A DNA stretch of 64,000 nucleotides from Gracilaria vermiculophylla (taxonomy: Eukaryota > Rhodophyta > Florideophyceae > Gracilariales > Gracilariaceae): positions 4,690,131-4,754,130 of the forward strand of contig JAHNZQ020000004.1 in the NCBI GenBank assembly GCA_019155205.2, in the 5' to 3' direction. The translations under genes were made by a program, and so were the position numbers. Of the stretch, positions 29,259 through 39,281 are shown one piece after another (within the stretch, counting starts at the first letter, position 1; each line of letters starts with the position of its first letter). Below the pieces are notes generated by a model. That model was given only the letters and a program-made list of their open reading frames with translations. It had not been told where the DNA came from and did not search any database.

Positions 29259-31351
29259 TCACAACCCCGATGCTTCAACGAGGGCATCCATAACAGTACA
29301 CACGAGAACAGATCCAGGATCTGGATGGTCCTGCAACTTTCGTGAATCGACGTTTTTGCTCCTTCCAAACTTGGCTTTCGACATATTCTTAGTAGAGTCA
29401 CTGCCGGTGTGAGCTGCTTGTGCAGCTTCTACCAAAGTACCGTTTGGAGTGGCCAAAACATCTGCTGCCGGCTTCAAGGAGTCGACAAGTGTTCGATCAC
29501 CGATATTTGCACCACCTCGTTGCATTACTGCATGCGTTCCCTGAAAGAAGGCATTTCGCCATGAAGCCGCAGTGGCCTCTTCGCTGCTTGTCTTGTAGTA
29601 TGCCCCCATTTCCTGGAGAAATATGCGAGCGAAAATACCCATCGAACCTCCAGATCCACCGGCCGAATCCGCTATCATACTGAATAGGAGATGAGGATTT
29701 CCAGCTGCCTTTGAGTAGCTTCCAGTCGACAAATCGGTTTTGACCTTTTCGCAGGCCTTACGAACTGGGTTCAGGTTATGAAGTAAATATGGGTGTATTG
29801 ATTCCAGGAAATGTTTTGTCACATGCCTAAATCAGTTAGAATGTGTCATTAACATCGATCGAAATTTGATATCCCCATTGAAAAGCATTCGTGATTTGAG
29901 TATTCGTACCTGTATCTCCGAGATCACCGTCACCTGTTAAGCGATCCAAAGCTCCAAGCTCGTCGCATTTGTTCAGTAAGGAGTTTGTAATTGCCTCTAT
30001 ATACTTTTCGGTTTGTGGGCTTAATCCGTTTTCGGAACTGTCTGCAGCGAGTGTGGTGCCTTTTTCTTTCGATATGTCTGTATTAGAAGTATGCATTGTA
30101 CCACTAGAAATGAAAAACGAAGGTCTCTCTGAAGGTGGTCGAAGCTCAAACCCTCTTGACCACGATTCGCAAACAGTTGGGGCATGCAGCATTTGTTCTA
30201 CAATGTCGTTATCCCGGGACAAAACAAGACATGTCACGGATACGCCATTCATCTGCAACGAAGTCATAAATGACCCACTAAACATATGTACCGGATGCAG
30301 ATTGCCGTTGATTACTTGACCGTCCCCGTTGTAGATATAGTGAGCGACTGCCTGTGCGACAATATGCATTTCAATCTGAGAAACGGCTCCCAAGTTGTTA
30401 ATCATGATTGCCAACCCTTTGCAAGTGGAAACTATGCTTTGCTTCAGAACCAACGCCTTGTCGAGCCGTTCACATATTTCATACATCAGGTTCTGGGTAA
30501 AATGTGTCGTATATTTGAATTGCATGGTTCGCGTCTCCGCTCCAGGTTCTCCATGAATACCCATACCAAGTTCCACTGGATTTCACCAACGATCAATATG
30601 TTGATTGGTAGCGATATGCGAAAATTAGCGATGGAAGAAAGTTGGTTAGTCTATCTCATGAGAGAAGCCATTCTGCGTATGAAGCACCTTGTGACTTACA
30701 TTCATCGGTTCTCAATCTATTCTCGTCCACTGCGTGACCTGGGATTGTGCATGGTTCAAGAGCGACACCATAGCTAACTGTAGAGGCAGCAGCTGCCTGA
30801 GCAATCGCAGCGACTTCATCCAAGGACTTTCCCTGGTCTGCGGCTGCTCCCGCGACTTTCAGGACAAATACCGTACCTGCAATTCCTCGTTTATCTGTTT
30901 GATGAGGTAGGGCTACGTCATCCTCGACAAACACCATTTTCACAGGCAGTTCTGGATGCAATTGTTTGATCTCTTCTACAGCTTCCCCAAAGTTCAGCTT
31001 ATCGCCTTGATAGTTCATCACAATAACCAAAATCCCGGTTGATTTCGGAGCAATGGCTTGGAGCATAGCGGATATGGATGATGCCGAAGGTGACGCGAAC
31101 ACTTCTCCGGCAACAGCCGCCGTTAGCATGCCTTCACCTACATAGCCCGCAGCCATTGGCTCATGTCCACTCCCCCCTCCACTCACCACAGAAACTCGCA
31201 GGGTTTGGGACCCATCGGCGACTCCAGTACGAATCGCGACGTTATGTTCGCCACAGGGACCGAGAAGTGTGATGCGGGATGAATTAAGCGCTAGTCCCCG
31301 CATCAGATCTTGGACTACCGTAGTCCGTCCATTTATGAACCGCTTGGCCAT
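29259..31351 (-). CDS. Dihydroxyacetone kinase (DAK1/TKFC type), three exons
   Basis: Exons 31351-30700, 30575-29910 and 29764-29259 join to 607 residues; introns are 124 and 145 nt, both phase 1. Start is ATG 31351 (MAKRFINGRTTVVQDLMRGL). The ATP-dependent kinase phosphorylates dihydroxyacetone, with a DhaK substrate domain and a DhaL nucleotide domain in one chain. DhaK shows SGGGSGHEPMAAGYVGEGML, VMNYQGDKLNFGEA, VEDDVALPH and YGVALEPCTIPG; exon 2 opens with ELGMGIHGEPG. The DhaL metal/ATP motif is GDGDLGDT (residues 432-439), directly followed after intron 2 by VRKACEKV, and SAGGSGGSMGIF is the second nucleotide loop. An earlier AG for intron 2 (after TTTAG near 29,827) would cause a stop, so the acceptor is the CCCAG ending at 29765. 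Likely cytosolic; it may recycle dihydroxyacetone during glycerol or floridoside metabolism (inference). Confidence 0.9.
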
Positions 31352-31931
31352 ATCTCCACGCGGCAAGTTAACCCGTGCCTTTTGTACAACCAGAATTCCT
31401 TGGAGGATGTTGTTTAGCTTATGGGCAGTTCACAACAGTCACGTGTTCTTTAGAACAAACCCTGAAGAGACTCAGATCGTCATTTGGAACACTTATCGTT
31501 CGATGCAGGATGTTGTCGGAGAGCCGGTAATCACATTTTTTGATGATCTAATTGACCACACGTCAACGGCTCCGCAGAGTAAGGTCTTCAACCTACAAAT
31601 CTTGTGCATTCCACGTTATCGCTACATCAGAACCCTTTTCCATTAGTCTGGATTCATCTTAGACAAATCTTTCTCGTTCCAGAAAACGAGATTCGTCCAG
31701 AGAATTTGAGTTCCAGAATTTTTCTCCTTATGTAGTATGAATAGTGTTTGACATGTACTAATTCTTCTTCCTACTTCACATTAGGGTCTGTCGCTCCTAT
31801 ACACCAACAAAGCTATTGGAAATCTATCCATTATTGCTAACGCTCTTCTCAAAAGAGGGAAATACTTTGACAAAAGACACTAATCACATCTAACAACGCC
31901 TTTTTCTCGTCTTATGACGAAGGAGTGTAAC
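31352..31931. other. Intergenic region
   Basis: About 580 bp downstream of the small minus-strand ORF and upstream of the kinase gene. It should contain the kinase promoter. Nothing else supported. Confidence 0.4.
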
Positions 31932-32201
31932 TCATCGAGGCGGGTTCTGCTGCCCTGTTTTTACTGATGCAAAGTATAAATCATTTCTGTTTTGGACCAA
32001 TATGTTTCTCGTGGTATGTATTGATTTTATCTTCAAATCGAAGCTCACCGGACGACGTGCAGATAGATGCTCTGCGAAAACCCGTGCGAGTGTTAGCTTG
32101 GATGTTTTGGGCTCTTTATCTTCATGATCTGCAGACTGCAATCCCGTTATATATGCTTCTGCTTCTTGCCCTGTCGTTAAATCGCCCTTCCGCTTTCCCA
32201 T
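31932..32201 (-). CDS. Small hypothetical protein or first exon
   Basis: Frame of 89 codons from ATG 32201 (MGKRKGDLTTGQEAEAYITGL) to a TGA at 31932. Composition is hydrophilic and protein-like, with no family I recognise. A good splice donor (CGTCCG|GTGAGC) lies about 50 codons in, so the frame may be the first exon of a gene whose other exons I cannot find, rather than a complete protein. Otherwise it could be chance. Confidence 0.3.
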   Translation of the reverse strand: MGKRKGDLTTGQEAEAYITGLQSADHEDKEPKTSKLTLARVFAEHLSARRPVSFDLKIKSIHTTRNILVQNRNDLYFASVKTGQQNPPR

Positions 32202-32630
32202 ATCGATCGGGTCTTTAAATCCGGGAAATTATATGATACCGGGCGAATGTGCTGACGGTTTAGTCGTGAAGATATGGTAGTACTTTGTTTATAACTTGAT
32301 GGATAGTTCTGTGACACAACTGCTCATATGGTGTGGGAGGTTCTGCTGCGTTTATCCTATGATTGATTGAATGATATTTCATTTCCCATCTACATCCTTT
32401 AGTCTTCAATGTAAGACGTACTGTACGGTTCTTCGATGTATTTCGAGAAAAGTTATTCGGAAAGAATACTGAGAGTTGCGTAAGTTAAATTGTATTGTTC
32501 TTTATCGAGCACTGGAAGGCTGATGTCCACAGAATATATGGAATATATCAATTAAGGATACATGTACTTGAGGAAAGCGACGGCGCAAGTTTGATGCACT
32601 AGGATGCTTCCGCATAGTTTGAGGGAATTT
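32202..32630. other. Intergenic region
   Basis: About 430 bp between the 3' end of PITHD1 and the small ORF, AT-rich, no supported feature. Confidence 0.4.
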
Positions 32631-33263
32631 TCACATTCCCATCCTCGGTGTATTCATACTCTTTACGTCCTCTGCCGCCTTCAACGGACGACTTTCGTAC
32701 ACGGTGTTTACCGCCTCCCTCTTATACTTTGTGTACTCACCCTTCAACCCGATGTAACGGATCTCCGTGAAATCAGCCCCAAAGTTAGCGCTTATAAAAA
32801 GCCACAACTTGGTTACGTTTTGAAACTTGGTATATTTGGTCGGATACTCAATGACACCGTCTACATTCCGTTCAGTGAGATCCCATTCTTGTATAGGTCT
32901 CTTGCCTTCGACACTTGAGAAATCAAGAACTTCATCGTTAAGATACGCCTTCATATGTGATGGATTCTCCACGTCGCCCGCCCCTATGATGCAGATCGAC
33001 TTGATCTTAACAGGAGAAATAAAAGGGATGCACATGAGCAACTGCTCATCAGCGTCGCTTTTCAAAGTTGGCAAAGTCGGATCACAGCGCTTGTACCAAG
33101 GGCGAAGAACATTTTTGAGTGAATCAGGTTGCGCTTCGTTCAAACAGATTAGTGCGTTGGTGTCGACTTGCTCAAACAGTGCCCACGCCTCGCCACCTGC
33201 TTCGTCGTGATCATGGTCATGATGTGCGTGACTGCACGTATGACCACTGCGCCCTCCGTCCAT
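32631..33263 (-). CDS. PITHD1: PITH domain protein PITHD1
   Basis: Intronless, 210 residues, start ATG 33263; the frame extends upstream only to a TTG. The length matches animal PITHD1 (211). After a His/Asp-rich opening (HTCSHAHHDHDHDEAGG), which many PITHD1 proteins share, the PITH jelly-roll domain follows: ICLNEAQPDSLKNVLRPW, SDADEQLLMCIPFISPVKIKSI, the NPSHMKAYLN loop, and FQNVTKLWLFISANFGADFTEIRYIGLKGEY. The PITH domain was named for proteasome-interacting thioredoxin (TXNL1); here no thioredoxin domain precedes it, hence PITHD1 rather than TXNL1. It probably associates with the proteasome or acts in the cytosol; the His-rich head could bind metal. Confidence 0.92.
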   Translation of the reverse strand: MDGGRSGHTCSHAHHDHDHDEAGGEAWALFEQVDTNALICLNEAQPDSLKNVLRPWYKRCDPTLPTLKSDADEQLLMCIPFISPVKIKSICIIGAGDVENPSHMKAYLNDEVLDFSSVEGKRPIQEWDLTERNVDGVIEYPTKYTKFQNVTKLWLFISANFGADFTEIRYIGLKGEYTKYKREAVNTVYESRPLKAAEDVKSMNTPRMGM

Positions 33264-33703
33264 CAAGGAAGCGGCACTACTGCGACCTTCGAAGCAGAAG
33301 GACGCCAATTTGTCGGGTCGAAAGAAAATGAATAGGCTGCCGCAGGCAAAAGCCCCAAACCCACATTAAACACAGAGGTCGCATACAAAATCAAATTTCG
33401 GCGATGTCCGAAGCTTTGTTTCTCACGGTTCTCGATATCTTCCATATCAATTTCGACGCGTAGCACCACCTGAATTTTCTAGCACAAATCCATCAGTTTT
33501 CCCGCCAGGGTTGCCGTCCGCACAGCACGCCAAAATCTTTTCCCTTGCGGCTTTGGTTCAAAGCGAGCTAAGCGAAGTGGAAAGCGCAGCTGATATCCAT
33601 TGCACGTCGTGAGAATCAGAGCAAAGTGCGGCTTTTGTGCTGCAGAGGGGCGGAATCTTTCATTTGTTTCGGGAAACCAGATCAATAGCGACCCTTTCCT
33701 GTC
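33264..33703. other. Shared upstream region of PITHD1 and SmG
   Basis: 440 bp between divergent starts. A minus-strand frame from an ATG near 33448 to 33263 (about 60 codons, with a hydrophobic stretch ATSVFNVGLGLLPAAAYSF) ends at the PITHD1 start. It could be an upstream ORF in the PITHD1 leader or chance. Confidence 0.4.
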
Positions 33704-34017
33704 ATGGCCAAGTATCTGCCAGAAATGAAGCAACTTATGGAGAAACGTTTGAATCGTAAGTCGCTCTGCAGACAGACTTCTGTCTTCATCGAGCATCGCG
33801 GTATAGCTGACATTTCTCACGTCTCTTGTTTTTCTCAGTGGGCCTTAACGCGAATCGAAAAGTCGAGGGAACTTTGCGAGGTTATGACCAATTCATGAAC
33901 ATTGTATTGGATGACTGCGTGGAAATCACTGCAGATGGGCAGAGGAGAAATATGGGCATGAGCGTCATTCGTGGAAATTCTATTTTGACAATGGAGACGC
34001 TTGTAACCCCAAGATGA
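33704..34017 (+). CDS. SNRPG: Small nuclear ribonucleoprotein G (SmG), two exons
   Basis: Exons 33704-33755 and 33839-34017 join across an 83-nt GTAAGT...CTCAG intron (phase 1) to exactly 76 residues, the length of human SmG. The Sm fold is complete: Sm1 with LNANRKVEGTLRGYDQFMNIVLDDCVE, the short loop, and Sm2 with MGMSVIRGNSILTMETL; the I-R-G-N-S RNA-binding triplet of Sm2 is intact. SmG is one of the seven Sm proteins that ring U1, U2, U4 and U5 snRNAs, which fits a genome that splices. The intron lies at codon 18, near the 5' end, like several others in this window. Confidence 0.95.
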
Positions 34018-34055
34018 TGATACCGAAAAGTAGCTTTTTCTTTTCGACGGGGAGT

Positions 34056-34277
34056 TTAAGTAGAATATTGCTTCTTCTGCGAGATGGGATCACCAGATGC
34101 CCCGAAATTGACACCCGTGTAGACGGCAAGTAAACCATAAATGCAGATGATGTAAGTTAATAGAACAACATGACGCAATTCTGTTTTGTGCCGCCGGTTC
34201 TGTTTATGGGTCGTCAGTCGTGGCTCTTCACCGATTTCTGTGTAGCAGGCTTCAAACCCTTCTGCAACCGGTATCAT
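34056..34277 (-). CDS. Small single-pass membrane protein, unknown
   Basis: Frame of 73 codons from ATG 34277 (MIPVAEGFEACYTEIGEEP) to TAA at 34056, convergent with SmG and 38 bp from it. A basic segment (HKQNRRHKTELRH) precedes one clear hydrophobic helix (VVLLTYIICIYGLLAVYTGV) and a polar end (GASGDPISQKKQYST). This orderly layout is more than chance usually gives, and the helix resembles small organelle or ER membrane proteins. I do not recognise the family. A 5' exon further upstream cannot be excluded. Confidence 0.42.
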   Translation of the reverse strand: MIPVAEGFEACYTEIGEEPRLTTHKQNRRHKTELRHVVLLTYIICIYGLLAVYTGVNFGASGDPISQKKQYST

Positions 34278-34768
34278 GAGGACATTGTATCCAACGACGG
34301 ACAAGGACTATCTACGTCAATACACATGACAATTCGGGTAATTTTCTCCAAGACGGGAATAGAACTGTCTAGGAACTGTGCTTTACGAGAGTGCTTGCCA
34401 AATTGAAAGAGATGCGGAAGCGCTTGTGATGGTCTTCGTGGCTATCGCGCTGAAATATTGAGCGTTCGAGTCATGCTCTAGATCAGGATCAGTGACCAAC
34501 TTTGCTGGAAATGCTGCGGCGCGTGGTGAATAAGTGGAGACAGCAATGGGGTTCTGTTAGCTCTGGACTGCAAAAAGTTTGCTTTTCGGATCTGCTGTCG
34601 CCTAACGTCTTACTGCTGGACCGATATAAAGAGTTTGCTCTAGTAAGATGCCAGTGCTCGACACAATGAAGGAGAATGTAACCGAAGGTTAAAATTTACG
34701 TCACACTGGCGAGAATGTTAAACAATAGACATTAACAACATGTATGCAGTGCACCGCGGAAGGCACGG
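34278..34768. other. Intergenic region
   Basis: About 490 bp with no supported gene, RNA or repeat. Confidence 0.4.
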
Positions 34769-35125
34769 TTAGTCGGAAGAATCGATGGAAACCTCGACAA
34801 TGACCCCCGGCTCAATGCTGATACTGGTGATCTGCTTGACGATATCAGTTGAGGAGCGAAGATCGATCAATCGCTTGTGTATGCGCATTTCGAATCGATC
34901 CCATGTATTGGTTCCCTCGCCGCAGGGCGACTTTCGGGTGGTGATACGAAGGGTTTTCGTGGGCATGCGAACCGGCCCCTTGACGCGAAGATCCTTGTCT
35001 TTTGCTCCTCGGATGAGATCGGTGCATACCTTCTCGAGCGACTTGACGTCGCGAGAGGTCAGCGTGATGCGAATGCGTTGCTGTTCGGCTTGCGATTCAT
35101 AGCCGGGCTTCTTCAAAGCTGACAT
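34769..35125 (-). CDS. RPS20: 40S ribosomal protein S20 (uS10)
   Basis: 118 residues from ATG 35125 ([24 protein letters not shown]); human S20 has 119. The uS10 signature is plain: [36 protein letters not shown], then [15 protein letters not shown] and [11 protein letters not shown]. It belongs to the head of the small cytosolic ribosomal subunit. The raw frame continues upstream of the ATG to 35224 without homology. A GTAAGT 18-23 bp before the ATG and a GTGAGT...CGCAG pair further up suggest a possible intron in the 5' leader. Confidence 0.96.
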   Translation of the reverse strand: MSALKKPGYESQAEQQRIRITLTSRDVKSLEKVCTDLIRGAKDKDLRVKGPVRMPTKTLRITTRKSPCGEGTNTWDRFEMRIHKRLIDLRSSTDIVKQITSISIEPGVIVEVSIDSSD

Positions 35126-35605
35126 TTTCGGGTGGCGCGGTGCTGGCGACTTACGGGTAGACCGCAGCGGTGACCAGCTCAAACGAACAACGGTGTAGAC
35201 TGCGCGGAACGAGGACACGGACACTCACCATGACAGCGACGATTTCCAAGGGGTTTTAGGTGGCAAGGAGTAGGACGACGGCGGCAGACGGCCGCATCGT
35301 CGCAATTGCAAACTACAACAATCACTGCCGAATTACATTTATAAACCAAATTAGCCTGGCTTTTTGACGGACTGTGCGGACCACAGCATCTATGGCTCTG
35401 GAAATCTGGCGGTGCGTTCATCCAGCGCGAGGTTAAGAGAAATCCCCGTGTGCGACGCATGCATGTACACATGCATGACGGTTTTATGCAAGGCCGAAAC
35501 GTTTAACAGGGTCAAGGTCGGGCTGCCTTTCACGCTTGTGACGCCCTCTGTCTGCCTTTCTTTATTATGGGCTAAAGTTTTTCAACGCTTGGGCTGCGCC
35601 GCTTC
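35126..35605. other. Shared upstream region of RPS20 and the kinase fusion
   Basis: 480 bp between divergent starts; must hold both promoters. The inverted pair GCATGCATGTACACATGCATG at 35,457-35,477 is a nearly perfect palindrome. No gene. Confidence 0.45.
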
Positions 35606-37912
35606 ATGCAACAGGAAGCCAGAAGCCTGAGGTCGCGTTTCCCCACCATACAAGCTTCCCAAGAGCACCATTACCGCGTCGCAGACAACATTGCATATTT
35701 CTCAATGGAGGGATTCATCGCTCCTTTACGCCTTTCAGAGAAGCGCGCTCACCATTCCATCGTCAACAACAGGTCTGCCAGAAACGTGCAGTCCCAGACC
35801 TACCCTTCTCCGAACAGAAGGCGTCGCAGAGTTGGCCCATGGGTTGCGCGACAGCGAAATTCGTACCGCCAATCGCCTGTTGATGAGGGATATCCGTCGC
35901 TTGCGCCTCACAAGGGGCAGGGCTTTATGTTTTGGGGGCCGCCCGGGTCAGGAAAGTCAACCCTCTGCGAGGCTCTCGCTCAAACACATGGCCTGGTCCA
36001 CATATCGACCGGCAGCTTGCTAAGGGCACATGTACTCTACGAAACGCAGTTGGGCGTTAAGGCTAGGCCATACGTTCAAAAAGCAATACCAACTCCCGAC
36101 GAAATTGTCATTCCCATGGTGTTGGAAAGATTGCAACAAGTCGATTGCAGGAATCGTGGCTACTTGCTAGACGGTTTTCCGAGAAATGTGGACCAGTTTA
36201 ACGCTCTCAGTAGAGCTGGTTTCCATTATCGCATTGCTTTCATGCTCCAAGCCACTCGGGACACCCTAGAAAGACGCATTCGGTACCGTCGTCTTGACCC
36301 AGAGACCGACAGTTTGTACAATTTGAAGTTGAGACCCGCTGATTGCCAGGAAGTGCTCGAACGTTTAGTGATTCTGGACAAGGACCGTGCCGCGAATATG
36401 CCGGAACTGTTCGCGAGCTACGGGCGTACAACAGCAGAAATGTTTGCGCTCTTATCCCCACGCTCCATGCCGATAGACGCCGACCGTGCTTTTGATGATA
36501 TTCTAGAAGATATAAGCGCACATATCGAAAGCCGCGGAGTTCGTCGCCTCAACAAAAAGCCGAGATCAAAGTCTCGTGTTGCTCCTCTTGTGGCCACCCC
36601 GCCAGATCTGTTGGGACGAGCAAATGCCATCCGTGAGCATCAAAGTGGAGATCGACCCGCGTCGGCTGCGGCAGCGATGCGTGTAATGAAAGCTAAAACT
36701 ACTAGCGAAAAGAAGGATGACATCATTTCGCGTGAAAAAGCTCCAATAACTCTTGTTCGCTGCGATGGATACATGTGCGAAAGGGAAGGCGTTGCCGACA
36801 GCAATATCGCTTTCCGTGGCTCGGCAACAGAACAAGTGATGCTTCAATGGAATCAAAGGCCTTGTAACGTTTTGTTGCTTGTGAAGAAGGATCCAGACCT
36901 GATGCGAAGTGTACTGGAAGCAGCACGGTATCTCATCGAAGAGAGGAACCTCAAGGTAATTGTTGAGCCTCAGGTCCAAACTCGCGCACTTGCCAATGGG
37001 CTCTATCTGGATACTTTTGTATCATCTGAAACGTTGCATAAAAAAGTTGATCTTGTGATTTGTTTGGGTGGGGACGGGCTTATCTTACATGTTTGCACGC
37101 TTTTCAGAACAGCAGTACCGCCAGTTGTGAGTTTTAACCTTGGAAGCTTGGGCTTCCTTACACCATTTCAGTTTGAAGATTTCCAGTCTGAGGTTGATTC
37201 TGTACTGAAAGGAAATTGTAATCTGAGCCTTCGAATGCGATTAACGTGCGGAATCGTAAGGCATGGATTTGTGCAACAGGAATTTCAGGTGTTGAACGAA
37301 GTTGTCGTAGACCGCGGAGCATCTCCATATCTGTCCAACTTAGACTGCTATTGTGATGGAAAATACATAACGACAGTTCAAGCTGATGGAATCATCATGT
37401 CCACCCCTACAGGTTCAACAGCGTACTCTATGTCAGCGGGTGGGTCAATGGTTCATCCGTCTGTGCCTGCGATTTTGTTCACTCCAATTTGTCCACATAG
37501 CCTTTCTTTTCGCCCCATTGTGTTCCCAGATTCCGCAAAGCTTCGCATCGAGATATCAGATGACGCCAGATCACACGCGTGGGCAAGCTTTGATGGCAAA
37601 TCAAGGCAGCAACTTCGACGCGGTGACGGATTGTTGGTGGAAATGAATTTGTTCCCAGTTCCGACAATCAACAAGACCGATCATACCGGAGACTGGTTCC
37701 AATCACTAGATAGAGCGTTTAACTTCAACAGCAGGGCTATACAAAAGCCCATTGCGAGAAAGCGATTGCTTCGCCCTCCTTTGAAGGGCAATGGGACCTA
37801 TAATGCAAACGAAACAGACACCGAAGCTAATGGGCAAGCGAATGGTGTGTCACATTCTGGTTTGAAGGACGGGGTTAATCCTTCTTCAGAGAGTAACGAC
37901 GCGCAAGCTTGA
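35606..37912 (+). CDS. Adenylate kinase-NAD kinase fusion protein
   Basis: One uninterrupted frame of 768 residues (ATG 35606; a second in-frame ATG at 35705 gives MEGFIAPLRL, which looks more like a plastid transit start). Residues 105-310 are an adenylate kinase: P-loop GPPGSGKST (111-119), STGSLLR, GYLLDGFPRN (185-194) and a short lid YRRLDPETDSLYNL. After a linker of about 70 residues rich in Ala/Lys comes a NAD kinase: FRGSATEQVMLQW, NVLLLVKKDPDL, the GGDG motif (488-491, CLGGDGLILH), NLGSLGFLTPF, and GIIMSTPTGSTAYSMSAGGSMVHP (595-618). The chain ends in a disordered polar tail. It could couple adenylate balance and NADP supply in one protein, perhaps in the plastid. No intron or stop separates the halves, so fusion by annotation error is unlikely. 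Confidence 0.9.
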   Translation: MQQEARSLRSRFPTIQASQEHHYRVADNIAYFSMEGFIAPLRLSEKRAHHSIVNNRSARNVQSQTYPSPNRRRRRVGPWVARQRNSYRQSPVDEGYPSLAPHKGQGFMFWGPPGSGKSTLCEALAQTHGLVHISTGSLLRAHVLYETQLGVKARPYVQKAIPTPDEIVIPMVLERLQQVDCRNRGYLLDGFPRNVDQFNALSRAGFHYRIAFMLQATRDTLERRIRYRRLDPETDSLYNLKLRPADCQEVLERLVILDKDRAANMPELFASYGRTTAEMFALLSPRSMPIDADRAFDDILEDISAHIESRGVRRLNKKPRSKSRVAPLVATPPDLLGRANAIREHQSGDRPASAAAAMRVMKAKTTSEKKDDIISREKAPITLVRCDGYMCEREGVADSNIAFRGSATEQVMLQWNQRPCNVLLLVKKDPDLMRSVLEAARYLIEERNLKVIVEPQVQTRALANGLYLDTFVSSETLHKKVDLVICLGGDGLILHVCTLFRTAVPPVVSFNLGSLGFLTPFQFEDFQSEVDSVLKGNCNLSLRMRLTCGIVRHGFVQQEFQVLNEVVVDRGASPYLSNLDCYCDGKYITTVQADGIIMSTPTGSTAYSMSAGGSMVHPSVPAILFTPICPHSLSFRPIVFPDSAKLRIEISDDARSHAWASFDGKSRQQLRRGDGLLVEMNLFPVPTINKTDHTGDWFQSLDRAFNFNSRAIQKPIARKRLLRPPLKGNGTYNANETDTEANGQANGVSHSGLKDGVNPSSESNDAQA

Positions 37913-38756
37913 TCTCATTTTCAATATGCTCCTTAACAACTTTGCTTATCAAAGACATACATCCGAGTGGCGTATGTCTCTTAGTCTGCTGCAGCCCTGG
38001 TTCATGCTCGAACAAAATCCACACCGAAGATAAGAGCTTTGGTTCCAATGTTAAGACGAAAAGTCATAGAATTCCATGGAGGACGTAAATTAGTTTCGAT
38101 ACGTAAATGGGCCTCTTATTTGAAGATTCAATCGTGCACTCGACATTTCGCTACGCTTCCTCAAAATGACTTTATTCCCAGTCTTTAGTGAAATAGAATC
38201 AGCTCACTGTACAAAAACCTCTTGGATGCAACTTTTTGCTTCGTTTTTGATCAACCGCAGGCAGTAAGTAAGTTAGCTTCTTCACGATTATCTTGAGAAT
38301 ATTTTTAATGTGTCAGGCATTTTGGTAGAGGAAAGATCGCTTATATACGCAAATATCACGTGTTTGCGTAGAAAGCGTAACTTTACAGTTTGTCTATCTC
38401 TTTTACTCTGCAAGTGGTTTATAACAAGGAAATTTGATGTTTTGTTGCGTTGTCGGATTTTACCTCGAATGGCACAGCGTATGTTGGGAGTGTTCTTTGA
38501 ACCCCAAAATTTGTTGGATGGGCGGTAGAATTATATTTTAGCCGAGAAAATGAAATGTTGCGTAGTTGCAAACTATTTGCGCGTGAGGTCTAATGAGATT
38601 GGGATTTATTGTGACATGTAGATGGAATATTTGGAGCAAATTGCTGCCAGCTGGAAAACAGAAAAATCATATGAAGAATCATCACCTCCATCGGTCACGG
38701 AGATGAAATCGAAAATTGGGCTCCTCCGAGGTCGTGAATAGTTCCAATTGCTTACC
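37913..38756. other. Intergenic region
   Basis: About 840 bp, AT-rich, after the kinase fusion. One chance-like frame at 38,310-38,528. Nothing supported. Confidence 0.4.
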
Positions 38757-39281
38757 ATGGAATGCAGGGTAAAATCTATTGGCTATGTTGGTATCACAAC
38801 TGGAAAACAATCTAAGAAATCGCAAGTGCAAATCAACTCAATACAGGGAGCTGCTAAATGGTATGCGCCCATGTTTTGCTTTTCACCTTCCGAGCTTTCC
38901 GGTTTCTACCGAAGTGCAGTCAAAACTACCTCTTTTTTCTCTTCTGGAGATTTTGTGAAGATAGAACGCAATCCCGATATTGCAGAAGTGGAGAACGTGG
39001 CCGTTTGCTGCTGTGTGACCTCTACGTGGAAAAAGAGTTTTGTTTCTTTCCATTGTTGGCTGAAATCGAATGAGAGTTGCGCAGAGAGCACAATCTGGGC
39101 AGTAATCTACTCCGGGCCTTCGCTTTCGAACGCAAGACCGTGGCTTGTGAAAGAAATGCAGTCAAGAGGCAGTGACACACCTTCGTGCCCCATGGCATAC
39201 TTTTGTGCCACCCAAGGGAATAAACCAAAGCCGAAGGTATTGTGTTCAAAAAGTACTTTAATGCCATGGACAGTTAAATGA
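38757..39281 (+). CDS. Hypothetical protein, unrecognised
   Basis: Frame of 174 codons from ATG 38757, in a good context (ACCATGG), to TGA at 39279-39281. The product (MECRVKSIGYVGITTGKQSKK...) has a Lys-rich start, several hydrophobic clusters and many Ser and Cys residues. I see no known domain, signal peptide or membrane helix. Intron-free open length of this size is mildly suggestive in AT-balanced DNA, but opposite-strand frames of 60-80 codons overlap it, so chance remains possible. Confidence 0.33.
   Translation: MECRVKSIGYVGITTGKQSKKSQVQINSIQGAAKWYAPMFCFSPSELSGFYRSAVKTTSFFSSGDFVKIERNPDIAEVENVAVCCCVTSTWKKSFVSFHCWLKSNESCAESTIWAVIYSGPSLSNARPWLVKEMQSRGSDTPSCPMAYFCATQGNKPKPKVLCSKSTLMPWTVK

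Noticed and set aside
29765..29835. Exon 3 of dihydroxyacetone kinase beginning after TTTAG near 29,827
   Set aside because: All nearby donors are phase 1 and this acceptor then gives an immediate stop; the acceptor at 29,765 restores the conserved nucleotide-binding motif.
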